Numbered from the stretch's first letter, positions 17,935 through 27,804 are shown. The stretch: DNA of 64,000 bases from Oligoflexia bacterium (GCA_014378465.1 JACMNQ010000010.1:1-64000); one strand, 5' to 3'. Notes: a model not told the origin generated them from the sequence alone. Numbers and translations are program-made.

Positions 17935-19749
17935 TCAAGCCATCAGATCGACACGTCCCGTGGCACTTGCTCTCGCCTGTCTGGCGTTGGCAGCCGCGGC
18001 CATGCGACTGGCCACTCCACCGTTGAAGCTGTTTGAACGCATTCCACTGTTCTGGTCAAAGGCCCTGCCGCCACCTTCCTGATTGGCACCCTTGTTCGAA
18101 TTACCGAACTGACTCCCGAATGACTGGGTGTTCTGGTTGAAATCAGGATTGTGCTGACCGCTCATCTGACTGCTTTCCGAGGGCGCCTGTGCGATGGTGA
18201 CATCGACTTTGCCCAGAGTCAGATTCTGACCCGCAAGACTCTCTCTGAGGTGGCCGATGCTCTCTTCAATGATCTTCTTGGCGTTGGCATCAGAAGCATG
18301 GATCTGAAGTCCCACTTCCCTGCCGTCGCTCATGACCTTCACATGCAGTTCTCCGAGATTCTCAGGCTTGAGACGAATTTTCATTTCGCCTCCGCCCTGA
18401 GGCCCCATCGAACGGATGTTCGAAGACATGCCGATCAGAGATTCAGTCGACAACCGGTCCTGGTCCGCGGTCCCGCGAGTCACATGGCCATTCATTTCAG
18501 GGGTCGCTGAAGCGATTCCTGAAGCGATGCCCGTTGTGGCGGCTGAACCATTTGATCCGGACTGTTGAACCGACGAACCACTCAGTTGAGAAAGATCGAA
18601 GTCCTGCTCATGAGCGCCCATGATCTTGGACTTCCCAGGGAGTGCCGGCTTCGCGGTGAGTTCAGAAATCTTGCCGTTCCCGGCAGAATTCATGCTCAAT
18701 GCACCGTTTTGACCGCCATCAAGAACCTTGAAGCCGCTTCGTCCGGCAGGACCTGCAGCCATGGCTGCCACAGTATCCTGTCCAGGACCGAAACTTTCAT
18801 CTGATCCTGATGGTGATCCCGATCTGCCCTGCTCGCCTTTCGCTCCCATGCCTTTGATGCCGTTGAGGGTGCTGAGAAACTCCGCACCGCTCAGCCCGGT
18901 GTAAGGAGCGCCTTGCGGCTTCCCTGCATCCAGACCTTTGGGGGGAGTCAGTTCAATGCTCTGAATTTCAGCGGCATCGTCCCCTTCTTCATCCCCTTGC
19001 AAAAGGGCCAAAGCCGAAAGAAAAGCTCCGACCGGATCATTGCCTGTCTCAATTGCCTCTGCGCCTCTCGAGGAATCTTCGATTCCTGCCTGTTCGGTGA
19101 CAGCGTCACCGTTCCAGGGTTTGAGTCCAGCATTCAGGGCACCAGTATTCAGACTGGAGACGGGGGTTTGACCGGGGGTCATTGCTTGAGCTTGAGCTTG
19201 AGCGTGGGTCTGGGTCTGGGTCTGGGCTTGGGCTTGGGCTTGGGCTTGGGCTTGGGCTTGGGCTTGGGTTTTGAGTTCACCTGCCTGTCCTCCATTGAGA
19301 GTCTTTGCACCAGCCTGAGCTGCCGCTCCATTCATCAATTTCGGATCAAGCCAGGGTGCCTCACCAGAACCAGTCGCTTTCAAATCCTCCGATTTGAGCT
19401 CGCTCAGTTTTGGATCCGCCTTTCCTGCCATTTGGCCTGCGAGTCCGCCAGCCAGCTGACCTTTCATTTCGACTTTTTGCCCTGCTTCAGCTCCTGCCTC
19501 TCCAACGGCTTTTGTCTGCAGCGCCAGTGATCCCGGTTTCACGGGTACTGGGGTCGCAGACAGGCTCATTGCAGCGGCGTTGGCTTCGGCCAGCTTCGTG
19601 TCCAGTTCCTGATCAAACTCCCGGTCATCGTCAGCTGCGGCCGAACTGCTCGCCGAATTACTTCCCTTTTTCTGAACTGATTTTGGAAGCAGGTTCGCGT
19701 TGTCCGCCGGACTGGACTGGGGTGTGAGTGCTTTGTTGATTTCCATCAT
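17935..19749 (-). CDS. fliK: Flagellar hook-length control protein FliK
   Basis: C-terminal GEMKIRLKPENLGELHVKVMSDGREVGLQIHASDANAKKIIEESIGHLRESLAGQNLTLGKVDVTIA; Shine-Dalgarno AAAGGAGGAG before the ATG. Confidence 0.92.
   Translation of the reverse strand: MMEINKALTPQSSPADNANLLPKSVQKKGSNSASSSAAADDDREFDQELDTKLAEANAAAMSLSATPVPVKPGSLALQTKAVGEAGAEAGQKVEMKGQLAGGLAGQMAGKADPKLSELKSEDLKATGSGEAPWLDPKLMNGAAAQAGAKTLNGGQAGELKTQAQAQAQAQAQAQAQTQTQTHAQAQAQAMTPGQTPVSSLNTGALNAGLKPWNGDAVTEQAGIEDSSRGAEAIETGNDPVGAFLSALALLQGDEEGDDAAEIQSIELTPPKGLDAGKPQGAPYTGLSGAEFLSTLNGIKGMGAKGEQGRSGSPSGSDESFGPGQDTVAAMAAGPAGRSGFKVLDGGQNGALSMNSAGNGKISELTAKPALPGKSKIMGAHEQDFDLSQLSGSSVQQSGSNGSAATTGIASGIASATPEMNGHVTRGTADQDRLSTESLIGMSSNIRSMGPQGGGEMKIRLKPENLGELHVKVMSDGREVGLQIHASDANAKKIIEESIGHLRESLAGQNLTLGKVDVTIAQAPSESSQMSGQHNPDFNQNTQSFGSQFGNSNKGANQEGGGRAFDQNSGMRSNSFNGGVASRMAAAANARQARASATGRVDLMA
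19184..19270. repeat. Hexanucleotide repeat tract encoding poly-(Ala-Gln)/(Thr-Gln) inside fliK
   Basis: gcttga x3 ... gggtct x3 ... gggctt x7 read directly; encodes QAQAQAQAQAQAQAQTQTQTHAQAQAQA. Confidence 0.95.
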
Positions 19750-20494
19750 TTTTGTCTCCTCCTTTCGTGTTTGTCTTTGCAGCCAGAGTGTCATTGTCCC
19801 GCTGCGGAGTTGCAGCGGGTTTCTTGGCGTGGGCTACACCCGCCAATAGTTCGGTGAGATGAGAAGCCTTGGAGGCCTCCATCAGATTCATGATCTTCGC
19901 GAGCTTCGCGGTGGAAATGCGGCCGATGGCGACGACAGCGAGATCTTCATCGATATTGCTGATCAGCTGCATCGCGGACTTCGGACTCATCGTTTCAAAA
20001 GTTTCGACGAGCTTGCTGACGCGTTCTTCTTCCTGCTTCTTCGCGATCCCCTGCGACTGCTTGATCTGATCGCGGACGGTATCGAGCTTCTTGAGTTCTT
20101 CTTCAACCGCGACTTCGCGCGCTTTCAGTTCCGCTTCGCGTGACGCTATTTCCCTTGATTTCTGATCCAGCTCTTCACGACGTTTCTGAATGTCGTCAAT
20201 CGCGAGATTGTCAGCAAGGCAACCCTTTGAAGCAGGAGTCGTCACGGCCGCCACTCCGGGAACGGAAGGCACGAGTCCAGCAGGCGCGCGGGCCGCATCC
20301 CCTGTTTTCGTGCCGGTTGATTTTGCTTCGCCCGCTTTTGCATCCGTGGAAACGGCGCCTGCTTTTTCAGTCGCATGTTCAGGAGTCGCTTCAGCGGCCG
20401 TTCCTTCTGAAACTGAGATCAAGGTACCGGTGACGCAGGCTGCGGCGCAGATGAGTACTCCAAAAGACCAGAGTTGAGTGACTTTCCTTTTCAT
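19658..20494 (-). CDS. MotE-like periplasmic protein (MgtE N-domain-like), overlapping fliK
   Basis: KLVETFETMSPKSAMQLISNIDEDLAVVAIGRISTAKLAKIMNLMEASKASHLTELLAG; coiled coil; between fliJ and fliK. Confidence 0.8.
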   Translation of the reverse strand: MKRKVTQLWSFGVLICAAACVTGTLISVSEGTAAEATPEHATEKAGAVSTDAKAGEAKSTGTKTGDAARAPAGLVPSVPGVAAVTTPASKGCLADNLAIDDIQKRREELDQKSREIASREAELKAREVAVEEELKKLDTVRDQIKQSQGIAKKQEEERVSKLVETFETMSPKSAMQLISNIDEDLAVVAIGRISTAKLAKIMNLMEASKASHLTELLAGVAHAKKPAATPQRDNDTLAAKTNTKGGDKNDGNQQSTHTPVQSGGQREPASKISSEKGK

Positions 20495-20997
20495 GCGCTT
20501 TCCTCTTCGAGCTCGTCATCGAATTCATTTGCCAGTTCGTCGGCATTGACGCCTGCCTGATTCAGATTCGCGCGACTGATGTAGATGTCGTCAGTCACTT
20601 TCTGTTCCTGTTTGTTCTTCTCTTTGCGGAATTCTGCAAAAGCCTTTTCGCGAAGCACTTCGATCATCTTCAGTTCCCGGCGGGTCACGAGGTAGGCGCG
20701 CAGGCATTTTTCAACGTTTTTCGATGCTTTTTTGATGAAATTTTCAGCTTGAAGAATGCGTACCCGTTGTCCGGCGAGAAAACTGTTTTCGAGCTGAAAC
20801 GCCATCACACTCGTGAATTCACGTCCCAGATTTTCGCGCCGAAGAAGGGAATCGTTGAGCGCCTGCACCAGTCGGTTTTTGAACGTGGTCGCTTCCTGAA
20901 ACATCGACTGCGCCTGCGCCAGTACGCGCAGGGCTTCGTCCTGGCGACTCTGCCGGACTTTTTCAACTGCCGTGAATTTGAATCGAAAACGTTTCAT
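20491..20997 (-). CDS. fliJ: Flagellar export chaperone FliJ
   Basis: MKRFRFKFTAVEKVRQSRQDEALRVLAQAQ, a coiled coil adjacent to fliI. Confidence 0.87.
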   Translation of the reverse strand: MKRFRFKFTAVEKVRQSRQDEALRVLAQAQSMFQEATTFKNRLVQALNDSLLRRENLGREFTSVMAFQLENSFLAGQRVRILQAENFIKKASKNVEKCLRAYLVTRRELKMIEVLREKAFAEFRKEKNKQEQKVTDDIYISRANLNQAGVNADELANEFDDELEEESA

Positions 20998-21127
20998 GAA
21001 TGCCCAAGCCTTCTCTCTCTCTAGTGTTCGATATTCGGGGAATGGAGACTAGACTGAAAGATTTGCCGGCCAGCTGAGTTCAGGCGCTGGGCAAAAGAGG
21101 CCCGGGGCGCGGCGGGAAGAGAAGAGT

Positions 21128-22549
21128 TCAGCGGCGCTGGCCCGGATTTTGACCCTGGTTCGCAAGAAACGCTTCTCCAGCTCTGACTATCCCATGCATC
21201 ATCGCCTGAGTGCTGGAGTAGTCGGCTTTGTCGTCAATCCCCTGTCGCAAAAAGGAATTGATCCGGTCAATCATCGCCACTGCCTGGTCAATCTTCGCAT
21301 TGGCGCCGCGAGTATAGGCTCCGATGTTGATCAGATCTTCGGCTTGGGCGTAGAGTGCCATCCACTCGCGCATCTGTCCCGCCCAGTGCTGCTGGTCCTT
21401 GTCAGTGACCGATCTCATCACACGGCTCGCGCTCGCCAGGATGTCGATCGCCGGAAAGTGATTCTTCTGGGCGATCTTTCGGGACAGGACGATATGACCA
21501 TCCAGAATGGACCGGGCTGAATCCGCGATCGGGTCATCCATGTCATCGCCTTCGACCAGAACGGTATAGAGGCCTGTGATGCTGCCTTTGCCCACTCCGG
21601 TTCCCGCCCGCTCGAGAAGTTTCGGGAGGGTCGCGAAGACGCTCGGCGGATAACCTTTGGATGCCGGAGGCTCACCCTGAGACAGCCCGATTTCACGTTG
21701 AGCCATGCAGAAGCGAGTCGTTGAATCCATGAGGAGCAGGACATCACTGCCGCCATCCCTGAAGTATTCGGCGACGGTGGACGCAAGAAAGGCCCCGCGC
21801 ATGCGCAGCAGCGGAGACTTGTCCGAAGTCGCGACGATCACGACGGAGCGTGCGAGGCCTTCGGGGCCCAGGTCCCTCTCAATGAATTCTCTGACTTCGC
21901 GGCCTCGCTCTCCAATGAGCGCGATGACGTTGATGTCAGCAGCCGTGTGACGGGCCATCATGCCGAGCAGAACGGACTTCCCCACCCCGGATCCGGCCAT
22001 GATCCCCACGCGCTGACCTTTGCCACACGTCAGAAGTCCATTGAGAGCGCGAACTCCAAGATCCAGGGGCTCAGTGATGACCGTTCTTTCCAGCGGATGA
22101 GTGGGATTTTGATAGAGACTGCGGTCTTCGAATGGGATGCCGTCCCAGACGATCGGACCCTTGCCATCAATCGGTTCGCCCCGGGCATCCAGAACGCGTC
22201 CGAGAAGAGCTCGACCCACGCGAATCGTGGAAGCATTCTGCTTGAGGACGACCAGACTGTCGTTATTGACTCCGCGGGCGTCGTCAAAAGGCATCAGAAT
22301 GACTTTTTTGTCCCGGAAGCCGATCACTTCGGCGTCAATACCCGGGAGACTTGCGGCTGCGCCACCGAGCTTGCGACTTTTGTTCGAATCCAGAATCCTG
22401 CAGATGCTGCCGACCGAGGCGCCGGGCATGTGTGCTTCAAAAATGAGTCCGAGGGACTTGGTCACTTTCCCAGCTTCGGAATAGAGGTTGGCATTCTCGA
22501 GGCGCTCAAGACTGCCTGAAAGGCGGTTGCCGACTTCCTGGTCCATCAC
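21128..22549 (-). CDS. fliI: Flagellum-specific ATPase FliI
   Basis: GKGQRVGIMAGSGVGKSVLLGMMARHT; ALIGERGREVREFIERDLG. Confidence 0.97.
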   Translation of the reverse strand: MMDQEVGNRLSGSLERLENANLYSEAGKVTKSLGLIFEAHMPGASVGSICRILDSNKSRKLGGAAASLPGIDAEVIGFRDKKVILMPFDDARGVNNDSLVVLKQNASTIRVGRALLGRVLDARGEPIDGKGPIVWDGIPFEDRSLYQNPTHPLERTVITEPLDLGVRALNGLLTCGKGQRVGIMAGSGVGKSVLLGMMARHTAADINVIALIGERGREVREFIERDLGPEGLARSVVIVATSDKSPLLRMRGAFLASTVAEYFRDGGSDVLLLMDSTTRFCMAQREIGLSQGEPPASKGYPPSVFATLPKLLERAGTGVGKGSITGLYTVLVEGDDMDDPIADSARSILDGHIVLSRKIAQKNHFPAIDILASASRVMRSVTDKDQQHWAGQMREWMALYAQAEDLINIGAYTRGANAKIDQAVAMIDRINSFLRQGIDDKADYSSTQAMMHGIVRAGEAFLANQGQNPGQRR

Positions 22550-23403
22550 TTGACACTCGCGATGTCAGCTGCGGGCAGTTCAGTCGTATTGCCACTCAGA
22601 GCCTGATAGACATTCTCGAGCTGAGTCTCCAGGGTCGCGTCAGTCACTCCCCAGTTGGTCTCGATCACGCATCCCCCATGCTTGAGGTGCTGTGAAGGTT
22701 CGATCGAGAAATTCTTCAGATTGGCGAACTTCTCCTTGAGTTCCGCTTTCATGCCGATGACCGCATCGAAGTCTTCATTGCCCACAAGCACACGAATGTG
22801 ATCGCGTGCGGGCGTCTTTTCGATCAGATCCTGAACCAGGCGCTTGATCTGATCCCTGTCCTGGGACAACTCCCGCAGCAGAATCATCTTTCCCATGCGG
22901 TAGATGACTTCGATCAGGTACTTTTCATTCGCGGCATAGATCTCGGTCTTGGACTCTTCGCAGGCCGTGATCCAGGCGTCAATCCGTGAAGTGAGGGCAT
23001 GAGCTTCAAGCTGAAACGCGTCGGTGGCCTCCTGATGGCCGGTGGCCAAGCCTTCCTGATAGCCCGCTTCACGTGCGTCTTCGCGAGCCTGCGCTTCCAC
23101 TTCGGCGAGCCGCGCGTTCACACGGTCATCAATGACCCGCTGAGTTTCCTCTTCGACGGACATCGTCCCTTCGAGAAGAGGGTCGATGGCAAAGCGTCTC
23201 CCCTTCCTGTTCTGAGCCACGTCAGCGGCGTCCTGGTTGACGGCCGCACGATTCTGAGCCTGGATCTTCGCCTGATTTCTTTGGCTCGCTTGAAAGGAAC
23301 CGTCCGTAAGCGGACCCGACTTCTTGAGGTCGTCGAACTCGAACGCACGCACTTCGGTCTGCTGATTGGCGTCCAACTTGAAAATTCTGAAATCACCTGC
23401 CAT
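22546..23403 (-). CDS. fliH: Flagellar assembly protein FliH
   Basis: FliH/YscL-like organisation (GYQEGLATGHQEA...); between fliG and fliI. Confidence 0.88.
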   Translation of the reverse strand: MAGDFRIFKLDANQQTEVRAFEFDDLKKSGPLTDGSFQASQRNQAKIQAQNRAAVNQDAADVAQNRKGRRFAIDPLLEGTMSVEEETQRVIDDRVNARLAEVEAQAREDAREAGYQEGLATGHQEATDAFQLEAHALTSRIDAWITACEESKTEIYAANEKYLIEVIYRMGKMILLRELSQDRDQIKRLVQDLIEKTPARDHIRVLVGNEDFDAVIGMKAELKEKFANLKNFSIEPSQHLKHGGCVIETNWGVTDATLETQLENVYQALSGNTTELPAADIASVK

Positions 23404-23460
23404 TGAAGACTCCTCGCATGAAACTCTCAGGCTTTTTCATTGAATGGCTCATTGAACGGT

Positions 23461-24471
23461 TCAGACCAGCGCATCGGCATCGCCGCCGCGGCTGATCATG
23501 ATCTTGCCTTCGGCTTCGAGACGTTTCGCGACGTTGATGATTTCCTGTTGCGCATTTTCGACGTCGGAGATGCGGACTGGCCCCATGGATTCGAGGTCTT
23601 CCTTCAGCAGATCCGCCGCACGCTTGGAAATGTTCTTGAAGATCTTTTCCTTGATCTCCTCCGGAGCGGTCTTGAGTGCCATGACCAGCTTGTCGTTGGG
23701 CACTTCCTTGAGGAGCATCTGCATGCCGCGGTCGTCGACGAACACGATGTCGTCGAAGACGAACATGAGTTTGCGGATTTCTTCGGCCAGCTGAGGATCC
23801 TTCTCCTCGACGCGGGCCAGAATGTTCTGTTCGCTCGTCTTGTCCATGACATTGAGCATTTCGGCGATCGGCTGGATGCCTCCGAGCTGCTGAGTGTCGA
23901 TGGATCCCAGAGTCGCGAGTTCCTGCTTGAGCACTTCGTCGACCTGCGCGATGAGGCTTGGGGAAATGAAATCGAGGTTCGAGATACGAAGCACGACCTC
24001 AGTCTGAATCGCTTCCGGAAGACGCTTGAGAACTTCACACTTCTTGTTGGGTTCAAGATGCGCGAGAATGAGTGCGGTGGTCTGCGGATGTTCGTTGACC
24101 AGGAAATTGGAAAGGGTTCTGGAATCGACGAGCTCGAGAGCTTCGAGAGTCCGGCTGCCTTCGACGACGGAAAGCTGTCCGAGAACGGTCTTTGCGCGCT
24201 CTTCTCCCAGAGTCTGAAGCACGAAATCACGGCCCTGCGCATGCCCGAAGATCAGCGTGTCTTCTTCCGAAATCTCGGTATAGAAAGCTTCGAGCACTTC
24301 CTTGACGAGCGGGATCGGCACCTTGGTGACCATCCCCATGGCGCTGACCAGACGTTTGACGTCGTTGTCCTTCATCTTCTTGAAGACCTGGGCGGTGACC
24401 TGGTTGCCCAGGACGTTCAATAGAAGTGCGGATCTTTCGAGTCCGCTCATTTGATCAATGCTGTCGAACAT
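23461..24471 (-). CDS. fliG: Flagellar motor switch protein FliG
   Basis: NEHPQTTALILAHLEPNKKCEVLKRLPE; MFVFDDIVFVDDRGMQMLLKEV. Confidence 0.97.
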   Translation of the reverse strand: MFDSIDQMSGLERSALLLNVLGNQVTAQVFKKMKDNDVKRLVSAMGMVTKVPIPLVKEVLEAFYTEISEEDTLIFGHAQGRDFVLQTLGEERAKTVLGQLSVVEGSRTLEALELVDSRTLSNFLVNEHPQTTALILAHLEPNKKCEVLKRLPEAIQTEVVLRISNLDFISPSLIAQVDEVLKQELATLGSIDTQQLGGIQPIAEMLNVMDKTSEQNILARVEEKDPQLAEEIRKLMFVFDDIVFVDDRGMQMLLKEVPNDKLVMALKTAPEEIKEKIFKNISKRAADLLKEDLESMGPVRISDVENAQQEIINVAKRLEAEGKIMISRGGDADALV

Positions 24472-24485
24472 GGTTCATTTCCTCA

Positions 24486-26201
24486 TCAGCCCGTTTTGGA
24501 TTTTCCAGGGCCGCCGCCCTTGTCGCCTTCGGCGCCATCTTCCTTCTTCACCGGCTCGTGCAGCCAGTCCTTCAGAATCAGGGCAGCCTTGTGTGGATTG
24601 CTGTCAACGAGAGTGATGATCTTTTCCTTGATCATCTCGCCTTCGACCTTTTCCGGATCCACGCGGTCCGGCAGGACCGGAATCGCCTCCTCGAGGCCTG
24701 GCAGAATGGCGTTCTTCTGCATGCGCTCGAGCTCTTCAAGCGTCTGCGGCAGGAACGTATCCACGCTGTCGATGGTATTCTCCGTGATCCACTTGATGAA
24801 AGGTCTGACCACGAGAAGAAAAAAGAGCACGATCGTGACGCCGATCACACTGTAGAGCACGATGTTCTGGATGTAGCTCTTGCGTTCCTTCTCCTTGAGA
24901 ACCAGCTCAGCTTCCAGAAAGTCTTCCTGCTTGAATTCCATCGTCTTGATTTCGAGGATGTCTCCCCGCTTGCGGTCCAGGCCCACGGTGCTCGCCACGA
25001 TATCTTCAAATTCCTTGAGCTTCTCGGCACTCCAGGCTTCGCTCTTGGTTTCAAACTTGCCATCGGCCGCTGGAGTGCGGGTCTGTTTGCCGTCCATCAT
25101 GACTGCAACGGAAAGCTTCTGGATCGAACCGACAGACTTCTGGGTCCGGCGTACGGTCTGGGGAACCTCATAATTGGTGGTCTCATTGGAAGTCTTCGTG
25201 TCACTCAGCTTGACGACTCCGGCGCCCGGAGTCTGACCGGGAGTGTTGGACAAGGCACCTGCCGGACCGCTGGCAGTGGGGCGGGAGCCTTCCATGGACT
25301 TCGTATCCCGCTGGACGGAGCGAACTGCTGATCCATCGGCGTCATAAATCGTCTGAGTTTCGTTGACCTGCGCGAAATCGAGATCCGCACTGATCTTGGC
25401 GATGACGTGCCCTTCTCCAACGACTCGACCCAGAATGGCTTCGACGCGCTTTTCGAGGTCGCCCTCGACCTTGCTGCGGTACTCGAGCTGCGTCGCGGTC
25501 GCCTGCGCGAGTGAATCGCTGGCGTTCTTCGAGAGAGTCTTGCCGTGATTATCGACGATCACGACGTCCGTGGTATCCATCCCCTCGACCGCACGAGCGA
25601 CCAGGGTGCCGATTCCATAAACCTGCTTTTCAGAAAGTACGACCCCCGGCTCCAGGTCGAGAACGACGGAGGCGGTGGATTTCTTCTGATCTTCGACGAA
25701 AGTGCTCTTGGTCGGAATGGCCAGATGCACGCGGGCGCGCTTCACTCCACTGATGGACTTGATGGTTCTCATCAACTCGCCTTCGAGGGCGCGCTTCTGG
25801 TTGACCTTCTGAACGAAACTTGTGGTGGCCAGGCTCTGCTTGTCGAAGATTTCATAACCGACGACGCTGTTTTCAGGAAAACCCATCGTCGCGATTTCGA
25901 GACGGAGCTGATCCAGATTCTCCGGAGTCACGGAAATGTTCTTTCCACCCTGGTCGACTCTGAACGGGATGTTCTTTTCACGCAGCAGGCGGATGATGTT
26001 CGCCGAGTCTTCAGGATTGAGGTTGGTCATGAGCGGAGAAAAGGTCTTGTCCCCTGCCCAGAAGAACATTCCGATGATGACCATGAGGATTCCGCCGCCG
26101 ACGCCGACCATCGCGAGCTTCTTGCCCGGGGAGAGTCCCGAGACGAAGTCCATGATCTGACTCGAAACTTTTGTAAAATAATCGCCCACGTTGATCCCCA
26201 T
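24486..26201 (-). CDS. fliF: Flagellar MS-ring protein FliF
   Basis: TNLNPEDSANIIRLLREKNIPFRV; EGELMRTIKSISGVKRARVHLAIP; start chosen at MGINVGDYF. Confidence 0.96.
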   Translation of the reverse strand: MGINVGDYFTKVSSQIMDFVSGLSPGKKLAMVGVGGGILMVIIGMFFWAGDKTFSPLMTNLNPEDSANIIRLLREKNIPFRVDQGGKNISVTPENLDQLRLEIATMGFPENSVVGYEIFDKQSLATTSFVQKVNQKRALEGELMRTIKSISGVKRARVHLAIPTKSTFVEDQKKSTASVVLDLEPGVVLSEKQVYGIGTLVARAVEGMDTTDVVIVDNHGKTLSKNASDSLAQATATQLEYRSKVEGDLEKRVEAILGRVVGEGHVIAKISADLDFAQVNETQTIYDADGSAVRSVQRDTKSMEGSRPTASGPAGALSNTPGQTPGAGVVKLSDTKTSNETTNYEVPQTVRRTQKSVGSIQKLSVAVMMDGKQTRTPAADGKFETKSEAWSAEKLKEFEDIVASTVGLDRKRGDILEIKTMEFKQEDFLEAELVLKEKERKSYIQNIVLYSVIGVTIVLFFLLVVRPFIKWITENTIDSVDTFLPQTLEELERMQKNAILPGLEEAIPVLPDRVDPEKVEGEMIKEKIITLVDSNPHKAALILKDWLHEPVKKEDGAEGDKGGGPGKSKTG

Positions 26202-26277
26202 CCCTGTCGTCAAATCAAGCCAACCACCCACGGGCTTCGTTCATCCTGAACGGGCCCACTCGCAACGAAACTGAAAA

Positions 26278-26673
26278 CTACACCTGCATTCTCATGATTT
26301 CCTTGTAAGCATCGAGGACCTTGTTGCGGACCTGCATCATGAGTTTCAAGGAAGCATCGGCTCTTTCAATGGTGAGCATCGTTTCGTGAATATTCTTTGA
26401 GCGGCCGGCGACCAGCTCCTTGATCGAGCGATCGGCCTGGACCTGGTCGTTGTTCACTTTTTCCATCGTGCTTGAAAGCATCTCGGAGAAATGCCCGGAC
26501 TTGTCGGGGCCCTGAAGATCAGGAACGGTCATGCCGTTGGCCCGCATCTCCGTCGTCACCCTGGCTTCAGAGGCGATCCCGCCCCCGATGCCACCGGCAC
26601 CGGTCGTGCTCGAAGCGGTTTGAGAGATCCCCTGAAGCGCCCCACTCAGATTTTCAATGCCCAGATTGCTCAT
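26278..26673 (-). CDS. fliE: Flagellar hook-basal body protein FliE
   Basis: ADRSIKELVAGRSKNIHETMLTIERADASLKLMMQVRNKVLDAYKEIMRMQV. Confidence 0.95.
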   Translation of the reverse strand: MSNLGIENLSGALQGISQTASSTTGAGGIGGGIASEARVTTEMRANGMTVPDLQGPDKSGHFSEMLSSTMEKVNNDQVQADRSIKELVAGRSKNIHETMLTIERADASLKLMMQVRNKVLDAYKEIMRMQV

Positions 26674-26679
26674 CTTGAA

Positions 26680-27117
26680 TTATCTCCCGATTTCCAAAGC
26701 TTTTTGAGCCATGGCTTTTGCCGCATTCATCGCTGTGATATTGGCTTCATAGGATCTTTGCGCGCTGATCATGTTGGCCATCTCTTCGACCGTATTGATG
26801 TTTGGCATCGCCACGTACCCTTCTTCATTCGCATCCGGATGGGAGGGGTTGTAGACCATGCGTGGCGGGCGCTGATCTTCGACGATCTCCTGAACCTGCA
26901 CGCCCTGGACGTTCTCGTCGAGCTTGTTCTCGAGGATCTCGCCGAAGCTTTCGCGGTCGGTTTCGGCCGCGAACATCGGATCCTTGCGCTTGTAGGGTCC
27001 GCCCTCTTCCGTGCGCGTGGTTTCGGCATTCGCGATATTGCTTGAAATGGTGTTCATGCGCTTGGTCTGCGCATCGAGTCCGGAAGCACTCACTCTCATG
27101 GATGAAAAGAAATCCAT
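26680..27117 (-). CDS. flgC: Flagellar rod protein FlgC
   Basis: MRVSASGLDAQTKRMNTISSNIANAETTRTEEGGPYKRKDP. Confidence 0.96.
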   Translation of the reverse strand: MDFFSSMRVSASGLDAQTKRMNTISSNIANAETTRTEEGGPYKRKDPMFAAETDRESFGEILENKLDENVQGVQVQEIVEDQRPPRMVYNPSHPDANEEGYVAMPNINTVEEMANMISAQRSYEANITAMNAAKAMAQKALEIGR

Positions 27118-27527
27118 TAACGATTACCCCCGCCTTCAGAAATCGCGTACTTGAGCATGCCGAGCTTCTTCTTGATCATTTCAGTCGAAGCATCATAAAG
27201 GAGCTGATTTTCGGCGAGTTTCGCCATTTCACTGGAGCGATCCACGGTGTTGCCATCCAGGGACTCGACGCCGTTCGGATCGTCATAGATGTCAGGATTC
27301 ACGGGATCGGTCATCTTGTGCACGATGTGATGGGCATTGTCCCCTTCCATCGGGAGCTTGCCATCGACCGCGAGAGCCTCGCGAAGTGCACCTTCGAATT
27401 CGACGGCCTTGGCCTTGTAGCCCGGGGTGTCCGCATTGGCGATGTTGGAACTGATCACGCCCTGATTGGTCAGGCGAAGATTCAGTGAAGTGTTCAGTGC
27501 GCCGATGATGGGATCAAAACCACTCAT
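27117..27527 (-). CDS. flgB: Flagellar rod protein FlgB
   Basis: LNLRLTNQGVISSNIANADTPGYKAKAVEFEGALR; start chosen at MSGFDP. Confidence 0.95.
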   Translation of the reverse strand: MSGFDPIIGALNTSLNLRLTNQGVISSNIANADTPGYKAKAVEFEGALREALAVDGKLPMEGDNAHHIVHKMTDPVNPDIYDDPNGVESLDGNTVDRSSEMAKLAENQLLYDASTEMIKKKLGMLKYAISEGGGNR

Positions 27528-27577
27528 ATCATTCCCCCGCTTTCGCTCACGACCCGAGCCGCGCGCCCACACCAGAG

Positions 27578-27593
27578 TTCAAGGAATATGCCG
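27578..27593 (-). promoter_or_regulatory. Weak candidate sigma-54 promoter upstream of flgB
   Basis: Minus strand CGGCAT-attcc-TTGAA vs TGGCAC-N5-TTGCA; -12 is GA rather than GC. Confidence 0.28.
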
Positions 27594-27762
27594 CTCTGCC
27601 GATGAGTCCCGCGCGACTGTTTTCTCAAACTGCACTTCTCCACTTTTCCGCCCTTTTCCTTCGTCTTATGAGCGGTTTTCCGCTCGTCTGTCAATTCTAC
27701 TCTCAAATTTTCAGCTCAGCAAATTCGGCTCGGTCAAAACCGGCACTCGGTCACAATGATCA

Positions 27763-27804
27763 GGCAGAAACTTCCGCTCCAGAGGATTACGGGAAGTTTC
27801 TGCC
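27763..27804. promoter_or_regulatory. Perfect 13-bp inverted repeat GGCAGAAACTTCC / GGAAGTTTCTGCC
   Basis: Read directly; 16-nt spacer; an outer GATCAG/CTGATC also pairs; between flgB and the sigma-54 activator. Confidence 0.85.

Noticed and set aside
18913-19530. 205-aa plus-strand ORF with Leu-Gly repeat (LGLGLGLGLG) antisense to fliK
   Set aside because: The repeat is the complement of the Ala-Gln codon tract of fliK; no independent support.
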